A stretch of 44,890 bases of DNA from NCBI GenBank assembly GCA_030064845.1, contig JASJEC010000021.1:1-44890 (forward strand). The letters are read 5' to 3'. Positions 1 through 8,551 of the stretch are shown in pieces. A program made the translations under genes and the position numbers. The notes under the pieces were generated by a model, which did not search any database, was not told the origin of the DNA, and was given only the letters and a program-made list of their open reading frames with translations. Within the stretch, counting starts at the first letter, position 1, and every line of letters starts with the position of its first letter. The DNA is from Kiloniellales bacterium. GTDB taxonomy: Bacteria; Pseudomonadota; Alphaproteobacteria; Kiloniellales; JAKSDN01.

Positions 1-363
1 GTCGAGAGGGAAGAAGAGCTGGCCGCCGTCGGGATGGTAGTTCGCGTGCCACAACAGGACCTGCGACCGAGGCACGGTGGCCTCTTCCCGCGAGGCCGCC
101 TCGGGATTCCGGGTCCACCCCAGGACGTACTGGTCGTCCACGGCGTTGTTGCGCCCTTCCAGCACGTCGCCGGACCACCAGAACTCGAAGATCCCCTCGG
201 TGGTGCCGCCCTGGTCGCCCGTCCCCGGATCGAGCGGCCGCCGCCCCGGCGCCGGCCAGGGCACGATCTCGACCGGCCGCGCCTCGGGATCCGAGACCAG
301 CTCGCCGTAGCCGCTGAGTGATTCCGCCGTCGCGCGGCGCAGCGGGATATCGAAGCTCGTCAT
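1..363 (-). CDS. Ureidoglycolate lyase-like protein, N-terminal part (cut by window edge)
   Basis: The reverse strand is open from an ATG at 363 to the left edge (121 codons, no stop), with a strong ribosome binding site (GGAGGGGGCGGC) directly upstream. The visible part starts MTSFDIPLRRATAESL and contains GTTEGIFEFWW and LLWHANYHPDGGQLFFPLD, a pattern I associate with the ureidoglycolate lyase/hydrolase cupin family, which releases glyoxylate from ureidoglycolate in purine (allantoin) breakdown. The family call rests on recalled resemblance, not a search. The C-terminal part lies outside the window, and no other purine-catabolism gene is visible nearby. That this is a real gene is much surer than its exact substrate. 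Confidence 0.65.
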   Translation of the reverse strand, partial: MTSFDIPLRRATAESLSGYGELVSDPEARPVEIVPWPAPGRRPLDPGTGDQGGTTEGIFEFWWSGDVLEGRNNAVDDQYVLGWTRNPEAASREEATVPRSQVLLWHANYHPDGGQLFFPLD

Positions 364-441
364 GCCGCCCCCTCCGGTTGCCTGCCGGAAAGGTTACCGC
401 TTTCCACGCTGATCGGGGAAGCGCGCTTCGGCGATGAGAGA

Positions 442-663
442 CTAGACGAGAATATCGAGGAAAAGCCCGCGCGCCCTGCCCGTCGGCCCCCGGCCCGAGG
501 TCGCGAAGCCGCGCGAGACAGGTGCATCGCGCAGGTCGATCGGCGGTATGATCTCCGCCGGCTCGACGACCTTGACCTCGGGCGCGGGCGGCAGCGATGT
601 CAGTCGCCGCTGGCGGTCCCGCCCGAGACGCGGAATTGAAACAAGAGCATTATTAACAATCAT
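442..663 (-). CDS. Small hypothetical protein, 73 aa
   Basis: An ATG at 663 opens a 73-residue reading frame (MIVNNALVSIPRLG...) ending GRARGLFLDILV. An upstream ATG at 699 would add 12 AT-encoded hydrophobic residues; I prefer 663 because composition changes there to the GC-rich coding style of the neighbourhood. The middle is proline-rich and acidic (PPAPEVKVVEPAEIIPP), and the C-terminus resembles that of the small protein at 5154-5522 (RGRTVDLFA). No clear ribosome binding site is seen and no family is recognised. It stands alone on this strand between the edge gene and the divergent TadG-like gene. Confidence 0.4.
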   Translation of the reverse strand: MIVNNALVSIPRLGRDRQRRLTSLPPAPEVKVVEPAEIIPPIDLRDAPVSRGFATSGRGPTGRARGLFLDILV

Positions 664-864
664 GCGAATAAAAATAGACGAAAAAAAAGTAAAACACAAT
701 ACTCTTTACTTACTAGTCCGTTAACGTGGAGAGTCGCAGAATATTTCGATTTTTTCGAAAACACCATTGATTAACATTACCTCGAATTATTGTAATCTTT
801 TTGTTCAATATTAGTTTCTTTATTAGACAATTTCGCCAGATCGAGTGGCGGAGTTGTGTAGTAC
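664..864. other. AT-rich intergenic region upstream of the TadG-like gene
   Basis: About 200 bases far richer in A and T than the surrounding DNA, between the small minus-strand ORF and the plus-strand gene at 865. It must hold the promoters of both, but I could not pick a convincing -35/-10 pair. No gene or RNA is recognised here. Confidence 0.4.
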
Positions 865-2259
865 ATGAAGTGTACAGGGGCCCTCGTCCGAACTATTCGG
901 CGCCTTGGGGAGAACCAAGCAGGCGGGACGACGGTATTCATTGCCGTCAGCCTGACCGTCCTGCTCGGGGCTGCGGCGATTTCCATCGACTATGCGCGCG
1001 CCGTCGCCGCCCGCCAACTCCTCGCCTCCGCTGCCGACGCGGCGGTCCTGGCCGCCGCGTCGCGCCTGCCCGATCAGGCGAGCGCGCGCAGCACCGCCCT
1101 CAGCTACGTGGAAAAGAACATTGCCCCCTCTCAGTACGGCCAGGTCCTCCGGGACGAGGACGTCGAGTTCGGCATCTGGGATCCCGCCTGCCGCCGCTTC
1201 AGATCGCTCGGCTCCCGTTCCGGTAAAGAGTATGAGGGCGAAGAAGACGACGGCGGTAGCGGGTCCTCGCCCTCCTCGTGCGGCAACGGCCCGGGGAGTT
1301 CCCTGCTAGGGGCGGCGCCCGACGCCGTCAGGGTCACCACGCGGTTCTCGCCCGAGAACGGCAACGGGCTGAATACCCTCTTCGCCCAAGTCTTCGGCCG
1401 CGACAGCATGGAAATCGCCGCCCGCGCCGTCGCCGGGCGCGGCGGGCCGCCCTGCGTGCTTGCGCTCGATCCCCTGGCTTCCTCCGCCATGAGCCTGGGC
1501 GGCAGCGCCAGCGTCACCGCGTCCGGATGCGGCGTCCAGGTCAATTCAACGGCGTCGTCGGCACTTAGCGTGAAGGGCGGTGCAAACCTCACCGCGAGCG
1601 ACATCTGCGTCGCCGGCAGGGCCAGTGCAAAAAGCGGCGCCACCAGTCCCGAGCCGAAGGAGTACTGCCCCGCCATCACCGATCCCCTGGCGGGCCTGGA
1701 GACGCCCGACGTCGGCGCCTGCGATTTTGTCGATCTCTCCCTGAATGGGGCCATGACCACCCTCGACCCCGGGGTCTACTGCGGCGGCCTCGACATCGGC
1801 AAAAGCTCGGACATCACATTGTCGCCCGGCCTCTACATCATTCAGGACGGCCCGCTCTCGGTGGCCACGGGGTCTTCGATTTCCGGCTCGGAAGTGACGG
1901 TCTTCCTGACCGGGGACGATGCGCTGCTGTCCTTCAAGAGCGGGTCCATCATCAACCTGACCGCCCCGAGGAGCGGCGCGATGGAAGGCGTCCTGTTGTT
2001 CCAGGATCCCGACTTCGGCGGCGTCCACGACTGGAAGGGCAAGTCGACCACGGCGTTGCAGGGCGTGATCTATTTTCCGTCCGGCAGTCTGGTCTCCAAG
2101 AACGACAACGCCATCGCGCCGCTGGGCTCCTGCCTCGTCCTCATCGCCCAAAGGCTGGAGTTCACCGCCAGCGGCGGCGCCTCGATCGACATAACGCAGT
2201 CGAATTGCCGCAAAGCGCTGCCCGGCCCCTACAGCCGCGGCGTCGTGTTGCTGGACTAG
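865..2259 (+). CDS. TadG-like pilus-assembly/secreted protein
   Basis: A 464-aa protein. Residues about 20-60 form one membrane helix followed by an alanine-rich stretch (SIDYARAVAARQLLASAADAA), the usual N-terminus of TadE/TadG-like proteins tied to Flp pilus systems (DUF2134/PF13400 type). After an acidic, glycine/serine-rich linker (about 125-145), the rest is a Ser/Gly/Thr-rich exported domain with cysteines and repeated short beta-type segments (SLGGSASVTASGCGVQVNS, LSVKGGANLTAS). It should be anchored in the inner membrane with a periplasmic or surface domain. No other tad/cpa genes are in the window, so this is an orphan copy. The next gene, a histidine kinase, starts 15 bases downstream, suggesting co-transcription. 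The function of the C-terminal domain is unknown. Confidence 0.7.
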   Translation: MKCTGALVRTIRRLGENQAGGTTVFIAVSLTVLLGAAAISIDYARAVAARQLLASAADAAVLAAASRLPDQASARSTALSYVEKNIAPSQYGQVLRDEDVEFGIWDPACRRFRSLGSRSGKEYEGEEDDGGSGSSPSSCGNGPGSSLLGAAPDAVRVTTRFSPENGNGLNTLFAQVFGRDSMEIAARAVAGRGGPPCVLALDPLASSAMSLGGSASVTASGCGVQVNSTASSALSVKGGANLTASDICVAGRASAKSGATSPEPKEYCPAITDPLAGLETPDVGACDFVDLSLNGAMTTLDPGVYCGGLDIGKSSDITLSPGLYIIQDGPLSVATGSSISGSEVTVFLTGDDALLSFKSGSIINLTAPRSGAMEGVLLFQDPDFGGVHDWKGKSTTALQGVIYFPSGSLVSKNDNAIAPLGSCLVLIAQRLEFTASGGASIDITQSNCRKALPGPYSRGVVLLD

Positions 2260-2274
2260 AGGAGAGGGACCATC

Positions 2275-4056
2275 ATGAATGTGCGACGGCTCAAGTTTCT
2301 GGCCTTGGCCATGGTGCTGACTCTCGGCGGCGTTGGCGCCGTCTACCTGTCGAATCTCCTGGACCGGCGAGCGGAGAGCATGGCGCGCTACGTCAGGGTC
2401 GACGTCTGGGCGGTGCAGCAGGCCGAATACGAACTGCAGCAGGTCAGGACTGTCTTCGCCCGCCATGTCGCCGGTGACGCCGACGCCAACCAGGCCATGG
2501 TGCGTCAGCAGTTCATGCGTGCCCGCAGTGCACTCGGCCTGCTCGAGCGCAACCCCGACTATCGCGAGCACAGTCTCTTCGCGGACTTCGACGGAACGGC
2601 CGATCTCGCCGCCTCGACCCTCGACGATCTCGCCGCGGTGCTCGGGGGACAGAGGAACCTAAGCGGCGACCTCGACAGCCTCAGGCGGGTCGAGGAGGCC
2701 TTGGCCGAGCCCACCTTCAGGCTGCGAAGGCTGGCCTTCAACCTGGCGCAGGTCCGGCTCGAGCTCCAGGACGCGGACCTCGGCACCATGCGCTGGCTGG
2801 CCGGCGTCAACAAATGGATGCTGCTCGGCTTCCTCGCCGTCGCGTCGGTCTTCATCTGGTTCCTCGTCGGCGAGGTGCGCAACGCGAAGCGATCGGAAGC
2901 GCGGGCCGGCGAGGCCCGCACGCGGCTGGTCGAGGCGATCGAGAGCATCGACGAGGGCTTCGCGCTCTACGATCGGGACGATCGTATCGTCCTCTGCAAC
3001 GAGCGTTACAAGACAATGCTCTTTAGCGGCACGGCGGTACCGCTGGTCGGACGCCCGATCTCGGATGCCCTCTTTGACAGCCAGCAGCAGACGGCGGCCA
3101 CCGGCAGCCGCGGCGACTGGCAGGCGACCTACCTGGCCTACCATGAGCAACCCGAGGGGGTGCTCAACCTGCGCACGAGCGACGGCACCCACCTCCATGT
3201 CGCCGAACGCACGACCTTTGACGGCGGCCGGGTCGCGGTGTTCTCCGACTGCACTGAACTGAAACGGCAGGAGAACGAGCTTATCGTCGCCCTGCAACAG
3301 GCGGAAATGGCCAACCGGAGCAAAACCAACTTCCTGGCCAACATGAGCCACGAGCTGCGTACGCCGCTCAATGCCATCATCGGCTTTTCGGAGATCCTGC
3401 AGGGTCAGATGTTCGGTCCCCTGGGCGCGCCCCAGTATCTCGAGTACAACAAGGACATCCTCAGCAGCGCCCAGCACCTGCTCGCGGTGATCAACGACAT
3501 CCTGGACGTGTCCAAGATCGAGACCGGGCAGATGGAACTGATCGAGGAGCAGTTCCAGATCGAGGATGCGATCGATACCTGCCTGCGCCTGGTCCGCGAG
3601 CCCGCCAGGGCCGCGGGGCACGAGATCCAACTCGAATGGCACGAACCGTCGCTCGTGGTCCGGGCCGATCAGCGCATGACCAAGCAGATGCTGCTCAACC
3701 TGCTGTCCAATGCGATCAAGTTCACCCCCGACTCCGGACGGATCACGCTATCCGGCGGTCGGACCGAGGACGGCGGTCTTGCCATGACCGTGACCGACAC
3801 GGGAATCGGCATCGCGCCCGAAGATCTTACCGAAGCGCTCTCGACCTTCGGGCAAGTCGATTCGGACCTCGCCCGCAAGTTCGAGGGCTCCGGCCTCGGT
3901 CTACCCCTGACCAACAGCTTGATCGAGCTGCACGGCGGCACACTGGAAGTGACCAGCGAAATCGGCATGGGAACCCAGGTGACGATTCACTTTCCCCCGG
4001 AGCGAGTATCGGTGTTCGACGATGCCGCCGATCGTGCCAGCCGCCAGGTCGCCTAG
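2275..4056 (+). CDS. PAS-containing sensor histidine kinase
   Basis: A 593-aa hybrid-less sensor kinase. Two membrane helices (about 8-25 and 181-199) enclose a helical periplasmic domain of about 150 residues. A PAS domain follows (about 215-325; EGFALYDRDDRIVLCNERY), then HisKA with the phospho-acceptor His359 in NMSHELRTPLNAIIGFSE, and HATPase_c with the N box (LLNLLSNAIKF), DTGIGIA at about 508 and GSGLGLPLT at about 538. The ATG at 2275 has a good ribosome binding site (GAGGAGAGGGA). It probably shares a transcript with the TadG-like gene 15 bases upstream. No response regulator lies alongside, so its partner is unknown and must be encoded elsewhere. The signal sensed is also unknown. 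Confidence 0.9.
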   Translation: MNVRRLKFLALAMVLTLGGVGAVYLSNLLDRRAESMARYVRVDVWAVQQAEYELQQVRTVFARHVAGDADANQAMVRQQFMRARSALGLLERNPDYREHSLFADFDGTADLAASTLDDLAAVLGGQRNLSGDLDSLRRVEEALAEPTFRLRRLAFNLAQVRLELQDADLGTMRWLAGVNKWMLLGFLAVASVFIWFLVGEVRNAKRSEARAGEARTRLVEAIESIDEGFALYDRDDRIVLCNERYKTMLFSGTAVPLVGRPISDALFDSQQQTAATGSRGDWQATYLAYHEQPEGVLNLRTSDGTHLHVAERTTFDGGRVAVFSDCTELKRQENELIVALQQAEMANRSKTNFLANMSHELRTPLNAIIGFSEILQGQMFGPLGAPQYLEYNKDILSSAQHLLAVINDILDVSKIETGQMELIEEQFQIEDAIDTCLRLVREPARAAGHEIQLEWHEPSLVVRADQRMTKQMLLNLLSNAIKFTPDSGRITLSGGRTEDGGLAMTVTDTGIGIAPEDLTEALSTFGQVDSDLARKFEGSGLGLPLTNSLIELHGGTLEVTSEIGMGTQVTIHFPPERVSVFDDAADRASRQVA

Positions 4057-4131
4057 AGATTGGCCCGCTGACATGGCCGTTCTCCGCCCCTACTCTGGGC
4101 CCAGGACCGGCCACTGCATTAGAACAACCCC

Positions 4132-4890
4132 ATGGCGCCGCGGGACACCGAAAGGGATCTGCTGTACCAGGATCCCGACCTGGCGCGGTTCTATGACCTC
4201 GACAACGGCCTGGGCGGCGCCGATCACGACACCTGCGCGGGCCTCGCGGAGACCGCGGCCTCGGTGCTCGATCTCGGCTGCGGAACGGGCCAGCTCGCCG
4301 CACGTCTGGCGGACACGCGCGAGGTCTTCGGCGTCGATCCCGCCGAGGCCATGCTGGCGGTTGCCCGCCGGCGGCCGGGCGGCGACCGGGTCACCTGGGT
4401 CAACGCGCAGGCCCAGGACCTGGTCCTCGGCCGGCGCTTCGACCTGGTCCTGCTGACCGGGCACGCCTTCCAGGTCTTCCTTTCCGAAGCAGACCAGCGG
4501 GCCGCCCTCTCGGCCATCGCCCGCCACCTCGCCCCGGACGGACGCTTCATCTTCGATACGCGGAATCCCGCGTGCGAAGCCTGGCGCACCTGGACCCCGG
4601 AAACCTCGGCACGAGCCATTACCGATCCGCACTTGGGACCCGTGGAGGCCTGGAACGACGCCGTCCTCGACCCCGAGACCGGGATCGTCACCTATGAAAC
4701 CCACTACAGGATTGTCGAGACCGGGGGGACTTTCAGCGCGTCGTCCCGGATCCGCTTTCTGTCCCGCGAGACCCTGGCGCGTTTGATCGGGGATGCCGGC
4801 TTGACCGTCGACACCTGGCTAGGCGACTGGAACGGCGCGCCCTATCGGGAGGACTCCAAGGAGATCATCCCGATCGGACGCCTGGCCTAG
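4132..4890 (+). CDS. Class I SAM-dependent methyltransferase
   Basis: A 252-aa protein with the SAM-binding motif I VLDLGCGTGQLAARL at about residue 44, an acidic end to strand 2 (VFGVDPAEAML), and the post-motif LVLLTGHAFQVFLSEADQRAAL, followed by PDGRFIFDTRNP. This is the Rossmann core of small-molecule-type methyltransferases (Methyltransf_11/25). The substrate cannot be read from the sequence. The start is the first ATG in frame, with no obvious ribosome binding site. The stop codon TAG is part of the CTAG that borders a MITE-like repeat immediately downstream. Confidence 0.85.
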   Translation: MAPRDTERDLLYQDPDLARFYDLDNGLGGADHDTCAGLAETAASVLDLGCGTGQLAARLADTREVFGVDPAEAMLAVARRRPGGDRVTWVNAQAQDLVLGRRFDLVLLTGHAFQVFLSEADQRAALSAIARHLAPDGRFIFDTRNPACEAWRTWTPETSARAITDPHLGPVEAWNDAVLDPETGIVTYETHYRIVETGGTFSASSRIRFLSRETLARLIGDAGLTVDTWLGDWNGAPYREDSKEIIPIGRLA

Positions 4891-5057
4891 CAGGATGATG
4901 AAGAACTACTGAGCGCTTGACCGCGGTCATCCTTCGACAGGGGGCGAAGACCGGCGCTGCGCGCGGATGAGGGTAAGCCCCTGAAACATTTCGCCCTCAC
5001 CCTGAGCTTGTCGAAGGGTGATGGTGACGATGAGGCACTGTTTCAGCATCCTGCTAG
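4887..5057. repeat. MITE-like element with terminal inverted repeats and CTAG borders
   Basis: A 163-bp non-coding segment (4891-5053) begins CAGGATGATGAA and ends with the inverted copy TTTCAGCATCCTG, one mismatch in the terminal 12. It is flanked on each side by CTAG (4887-4890 and 5054-5057), which could be a 4-bp target duplication or, because CTAG is itself palindromic, part of the inverted repeat. Inside is a second inverted pair, CCTTCGACA (4931-4939) and TGTCGAAGG (5009-5017). There is no coding capacity. The left CTAG supplies the stop codon of the methyltransferase. It looks like a non-autonomous mobile repeat or a large intergenic palindrome. Confidence 0.6.
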
Positions 5058-5091
5058 AGCAGAGCCGGGTGTGACGGACTCGCTATAGGCG
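5054..5091 (+). repeat. Copy of a dispersed CTAGAGCAGA-type intergenic repeat
   Basis: Begins CTAGAGCAGAGCCGGG directly after the MITE-like element. About 30 of 38 bases match the segment at 23372-23408 when one gap is allowed. A weaker relative starts at 21429. All three lie in intergenic DNA just after stop codons. Function unknown. Confidence 0.4.
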
Positions 5092-5153
5092 ATCCATTAA
5101 AGCATCAGAATGCGATCTGGCTTTCTTCTGCAATCTGGAATGAAAACCTGGGA

Positions 5154-5522
5154 TCAGGCGAAGAGGTCGACCGTACGCCCGCGCTGGCTGACCTCGTTGC
5201 GCTGCTCGGCGCGCTGCTCGGTCACCTGGCGGTCACTGGCCTCGGAGCGGGCCTCGGAATCCCGCGCTTCGCGGGCGGTTCCGCTCTGCTGCGAGCTTTC
5301 CGGAGCCCGGGTCTCCCGGCTGGGCGCGGAGTCCTCGGCGCGGCCGCCGGTGCGGTCGCGGTCCTGGACGTTGCTGCGCTCGCTGGAGTCGGGAGCCGTC
5401 ACCGGGCGCGCGGTTTCCGCGCGCTGCTGACTGTCCCTCTGCTCGGGGGCATTGGCCGGCGGCGCGGGGGGTGCCCCCGTGTTCGTCGGCTGGCTCGGCG
5501 TAGCTGGATTTATCCCGGTCAT
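5154..5522 (-). CDS. Low-complexity charged hypothetical protein, 122 aa
   Basis: A 122-aa reading frame starting MTGINPATPSQPTNTG. After a Pro/Ala-rich start it is almost entirely Arg, Glu, Ser, Gln, Asp and Thr (QQRAETARPVTAPDSSERS, EARSEASDRQVTEQRAEQR) and ends RGRTVDLFA. It is predicted to be disordered, with no signal peptide or membrane helix. Codon use fits the GC-rich neighbours and the start lies at the edge of an AT-rich intergenic stretch, both in favour of a real gene. The last residues resemble those of the small protein at 442-663. No known family is recognised. Confidence 0.55.
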   Translation of the reverse strand: MTGINPATPSQPTNTGAPPAPPANAPEQRDSQQRAETARPVTAPDSSERSNVQDRDRTGGRAEDSAPSRETRAPESSQQSGTAREARDSEARSEASDRQVTEQRAEQRNEVSQRGRTVDLFA

Positions 5523-5642
5523 AGGCCCATTATTGTAGTGGTCTATGAATATTCGGTTTATGACTTCAATACTACTACGGAATACATGAGAACCTTAGGG
5601 CAGCGCGCATTTTAAATAAATTCTATACTTGAGGAGCACCGT

Positions 5643-6206
5643 CTATTCCGCGGCGGTCTTGGACTCCCGGTAGACCTCCGCCAGCTCCCTGTAATGATCC
5701 GGGATATGGCTCATGTAGCCCCGCTCCCGGTCGCGCACGTCGCGCAGATAGCGGGCCGGATTGCCGGCCCAGAGCTCGCCTGTCGGCACCCGCTTGCCCG
5801 GCGAGACCAGGGCGCCGGCCGCCACCATGGCCCCGCTCTCGACCACGGCCCGGTCGAGCACCGCCGCCCGCATGCCGATGAAGCCGCCGTCCTCCACGGT
5901 GCAGGCGTGCAGCAGGGCCAAGTGGCCCACGGTCACGTTGTCGCCGATGAAGGTGGGTTCACCGCCGCCGGTCTCGCGGTAGTCGCCCTCCGGATCGTGG
6001 TTGCAGTGGATGATCGTGCCGTCCTGGATATTGGTATCCCGGCCGATACGGATGCGGTTGACGTCGCCGCGCAGGATGCAGCCGTACCAGATCGAGGCGC
6101 CGGGCCCGATCTCCACGTCGCCGATGATCACCGCCGTCTCGGCGATGAAGGCATCCGGCGCGATCTTCGGCATGAGACCCCGGAAGGGGCGGATGATGCC
6201 AGACAT
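5643..6206 (-). CDS. Gamma-carbonic anhydrase family protein
   Basis: A 187-aa left-handed beta-helix protein. I place the start at MSGIIRPFRG (ATG at 6206, ribosome binding site GGAGAAGC), not at the much longer upstream extension, whose sequence is arginine/proline-rich out-of-frame argC shadow. Hexapeptide-repeat turns run through the protein (AETAVIIGDVEIGPGASIW, IGDNVTVGHLALLHAC). Histidines in HCNHD and GHLALLHAC match the metal-binding positions of the gamma-carbonic anhydrase (YrdA/CaiE-like) family. It lies 59 bases downstream of argC on the same strand. Whether it hydrates CO2 or is an acyltransferase-like homologue cannot be told. Confidence 0.85.
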   Translation of the reverse strand: MSGIIRPFRGLMPKIAPDAFIAETAVIIGDVEIGPGASIWYGCILRGDVNRIRIGRDTNIQDGTIIHCNHDPEGDYRETGGGEPTFIGDNVTVGHLALLHACTVEDGGFIGMRAAVLDRAVVESGAMVAAGALVSPGKRVPTGELWAGNPARYLRDVRDRERGYMSHIPDHYRELAEVYRESKTAAE

Positions 6207-6265
6207 GACGCTTCTCCGATCTCTTGGGCCCGCTTGCCTCCGGTCGGGGTCAAGCTCAGCCCAAA

Positions 6266-7318
6266 CTATGGGAAAAGCGGCTGCTGCTCCAGGCCCAGGG
6301 TCTCCTCGAGGCCGAACATGACGTTCATGTTCTGGATCGCCTGGCCGCTCGAGCCCTTGACCAGGTTGTCCAGGGTCGAGACCAGGATGGCGCGGCCCGG
6401 GATCCGGTCGGGGAAGACGCCGAGCAGGCAGAAGTTGGAGCCGCGCACGTGGCGGCTCGCCGGGACGGCGCCCTGGGGCACGACCCGTACGAAGGGCTCC
6501 GGGTCGTAGCGCGCGCCGAGCGCGGCGCGCAGCGCCTCGACGCTGGCCCCTTCGGCCAGGCGCACGTAGGTGGTCAGCAGCTCGCCCCGGTTCATCGGCA
6601 TGAGGTGGGGCGTGAAGTTGACCAGGATCGGAGCGCCGGAGACCGCCGACAGCTCCTGCTCGATCTCGGGGGCGTGGCGGTGGGCGGCAACGGCGTAGGG
6701 GTGGATGCCCTCGGCGATCTCGGCGAAGAGGTTGGCCTCCTTGACGCTGCGCCCGGCACCGGTAACGCCGGACTTGGCGTCGATGATGATGTCCTCGTTC
6801 GAGATCAGGCCCTCGGCGACGAGCGGCAGCAGCAACAGCAGCGCCGCCGTGGGATAGCACCCGGGACAGGCGACCAGCCGGGCGTCCTTAACCTCGCCGC
6901 GCCGGTGCTCGGTGAGGCCGTAGACGGCCTCCTCCTGGAGGTGCAGCGCCCGGTGCTCGTGGCCGTACCACTGGGCATAGGTCGCGGCGTCGGTCAGCCG
7001 GAAGTCGGCCGAGAGGTCGACCACCTTCAAGGCGGCGGGCAACCCGGCGATGATCTCCTGGGTCGTGCCGTGCGGCAGGCCGCAGAAGGCGACGTCGACG
7101 GCGTCCCAGTCGGCGTCTTCGACCTTGATCAGGTCGGGCAGGTCGAGGCCGCCAAGGTGGGGATAGACCTGGGCCATGGGCTTCCCGGCGTGGGCGTTGG
7201 CGGTCAGCAGGCGGAGCTCGGTGGCCGGGTGCGCCGCGAGCAGGCGCACCAAGTCCGCCCCGGTGTAACCCGAGGCGCCCAAGACGCCGACCTTGATCTT
7301 TCCGTTAGCCTGGCTCAT
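6266..7318 (-). CDS. argC: N-acetyl-gamma-glutamyl-phosphate reductase
   Basis: A 350-aa protein catalysing the NADPH-dependent reduction of N-acetylglutamyl phosphate to the semialdehyde, the third step of arginine synthesis. The N-terminal Rossmann motif is VGVLGASGYTGADLVRLL. The catalytic cysteine lies in the conserved ACPGCYPTA, and HRHAPEIEQEL and FTPHLMPMNRG are also typical. This is the long (type 1, about 350 aa) form. The start ATG at 7318 has AAGGAG upstream. It follows the rpsI terminator, so it is probably transcribed separately from the ribosomal operon, perhaps with the carbonic anhydrase gene downstream. Confidence 0.96.
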   Translation of the reverse strand: MSQANGKIKVGVLGASGYTGADLVRLLAAHPATELRLLTANAHAGKPMAQVYPHLGGLDLPDLIKVEDADWDAVDVAFCGLPHGTTQEIIAGLPAALKVVDLSADFRLTDAATYAQWYGHEHRALHLQEEAVYGLTEHRRGEVKDARLVACPGCYPTAALLLLLPLVAEGLISNEDIIIDAKSGVTGAGRSVKEANLFAEIAEGIHPYAVAAHRHAPEIEQELSAVSGAPILVNFTPHLMPMNRGELLTTYVRLAEGASVEALRAALGARYDPEPFVRVVPQGAVPASRHVRGSNFCLLGVFPDRIPGRAILVSTLDNLVKGSSGQAIQNMNVMFGLEETLGLEQQPLFP

Positions 7319-7358
7319 CGCGAGTCTCCACTCCTTAAGGCATGATGCGGGTTTCCGG

Positions 7359-7394
7359 CAAAAAGAAAACGGGCCGCTGAAACCAGCGGCCCGT
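7359..7394 (-). terminator. Rho-independent terminator of the rplM-rpsI operon
   Basis: On the minus strand an 11-bp perfect stem (ACGGGCCGCTG paired with CAGCGGCCCGT) with a 4-base loop is followed by TTTTCTTTTT. It begins 28 bases after the rpsI stop. Confidence 0.9.
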
Positions 7395-7421
7395 CTGTAG
7401 CATTCTGCCCCGGGTGCCGGA

Positions 7422-7907
7422 TCAGCGTTTCGAGAACTGGAAGCTTCGGCGCGCCTTGCGCTTGCCGTACTTCTTGCGCTCGACCACGCGGGAGTCGCGG
7501 GTCAGGAAGCCGCCCTGCTTGAGCACCGGGCGGAGCTCCGGCTCGAAATGGGTCAGCGCCTTTGAGATACCGTGGCGCACCGCGCCGGCCTGGCCGGAGA
7601 GGCCGCCGCCGGTCACCGTGGACATGACGTCGAACTGGTCCTTGCGGTTCACCGCGTCGAAGGGCTGGTTGATGATCATGCGCAGCACGGGGCGGGCGAA
7701 GTAGGTCTCGGCGTCGCGCCCGTTGATCTGGACCCGGCCGCTGCCCGGCTTGATCCAGACCCGCGCGACGGCGTTCTTGCGCTTGCCCGTGGCGTAGGCC
7801 CGGCCCTGAGCGTCGAGCTTCGGCTCGGTGACCGGCGCCGGCGCCTCGACGCCCGCCGCGGCGCCCAGCTCGCTGAGGTCCGTGATGGTCTGCGATTCCT
7901 CGGCCAT
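7422..7907 (-). CDS. rpsI: 30S ribosomal protein S9
   Basis: A 161-aa protein with the S9 core ([52 protein letters not shown]) and the invariant basic tail [17 protein letters not shown], which reaches the P-site tRNA. Compared with the roughly 130-aa E. coli protein it has an N-terminal extension of about 30 Ala/Glu-rich residues, common in alphaproteobacteria. It is the second gene of the rplM-rpsI operon, 3 bases behind rplM. Confidence 0.97.
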   Translation of the reverse strand: MAEESQTITDLSELGAAAGVEAPAPVTEPKLDAQGRAYATGKRKNAVARVWIKPGSGRVQINGRDAETYFARPVLRMIINQPFDAVNRKDQFDVMSTVTGGGLSGQAGAVRHGISKALTHFEPELRPVLKQGGFLTRDSRVVERKKYGKRKARRSFQFSKR

Positions 7908-7910
7908 GGA

Positions 7911-8375
7911 TCAGGCGCTCCTCTTGTTCTTCGGGTTCTTGGCCCCGAGGTCGAGTGTCACGGGCTGCTGGGCCTCGTGGTTGTGCTCGGGACCGGCATA
8001 GACCCGGAGGTTCTTCATCTGCCGCCGGCCGAGCGGCCCCCGCGGCACCATGCGCTCCACGGCCTTTATGACGACCCGCTCCGGAAAGCGCCCGCCGAGG
8101 ATCTGACCGGCGGTGCGCTGCTTGATGCCGCCGGGGTAGCCGGTATGCCAGTAGTAGACCTTGTCGGCCGCCTTCTTGCCGGTCAGCTTGACCTTCCCGG
8201 CGTTGACGACGATGACGTTGTCGCCGCAGTCCATGTGCGGGGTGAAGCTGGTCTTGTGCTTGCCGCGCAGGATGTTGGCGACCTGGCTGGCCAAGCGGCC
8301 CAGAACGACGTCCTCGGCGTCGATCAGGATCCACTTCTTCTCGATGTCCGACGGCTTCGCCGTATAGGTTTTCAT
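7911..8375 (-). CDS. rplM: 50S ribosomal protein L13
   Basis: A 154-aa large-subunit protein starting [20 protein letters not shown]. An in-frame ATG 9 bases upstream would give MHV-MKTY, but family members start at MKT. Conserved blocks are [26 protein letters not shown] and [20 protein letters not shown]. It is the first gene of the rplM-rpsI operon, with a sigma70-type promoter about 60-90 bases upstream. Confidence 0.97.
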   Translation of the reverse strand: MKTYTAKPSDIEKKWILIDAEDVVLGRLASQVANILRGKHKTSFTPHMDCGDNVIVVNAGKVKLTGKKAADKVYYWHTGYPGGIKQRTAGQILGGRFPERVVIKAVERMVPRGPLGRRQMKNLRVYAGPEHNHEAQQPVTLDLGAKNPKNKRSA

Positions 8376-8435
8376 GACATGCAATCCCGTGGTGGCGGTC
8401 GCCCCGCTTCCTCCGGCGGAACACGAAGCGCGCGG

Positions 8436-8464
8436 GTTTTAGGAGAGCGCCAGGGAAGTGTCAA
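8436..8464 (-). promoter_or_regulatory. Sigma70-type promoter of rplM-rpsI
   Basis: On the minus strand a perfect -35 TTGACA (8459-8464) is followed after exactly 17 bases by TAAAAC (8436-8441) as -10, ending about 60 bases before the rplM start. A 14-base near-palindrome (GGTAT-CATA-ATACC on the plus strand) lies further upstream at 8503-8516 and could be an operator, with no evidence either way. Confidence 0.65.
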
Positions 8465-8551
8465 TCCCAAAAAGGGAAGGAAGCACGATAGCTTAGATAT
8501 GCGGTATCATAATACCACAAAGCATGGACCGTTGGGCCGAAAGCGCGTCCG

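Noticed and set aside
5643-6860. 405-aa extended version of the carbonic anhydrase gene
   Set aside because: The extra N-terminal part overlaps argC out of frame and is arginine/proline-rich; the real start at 6206 has a ribosome binding site.
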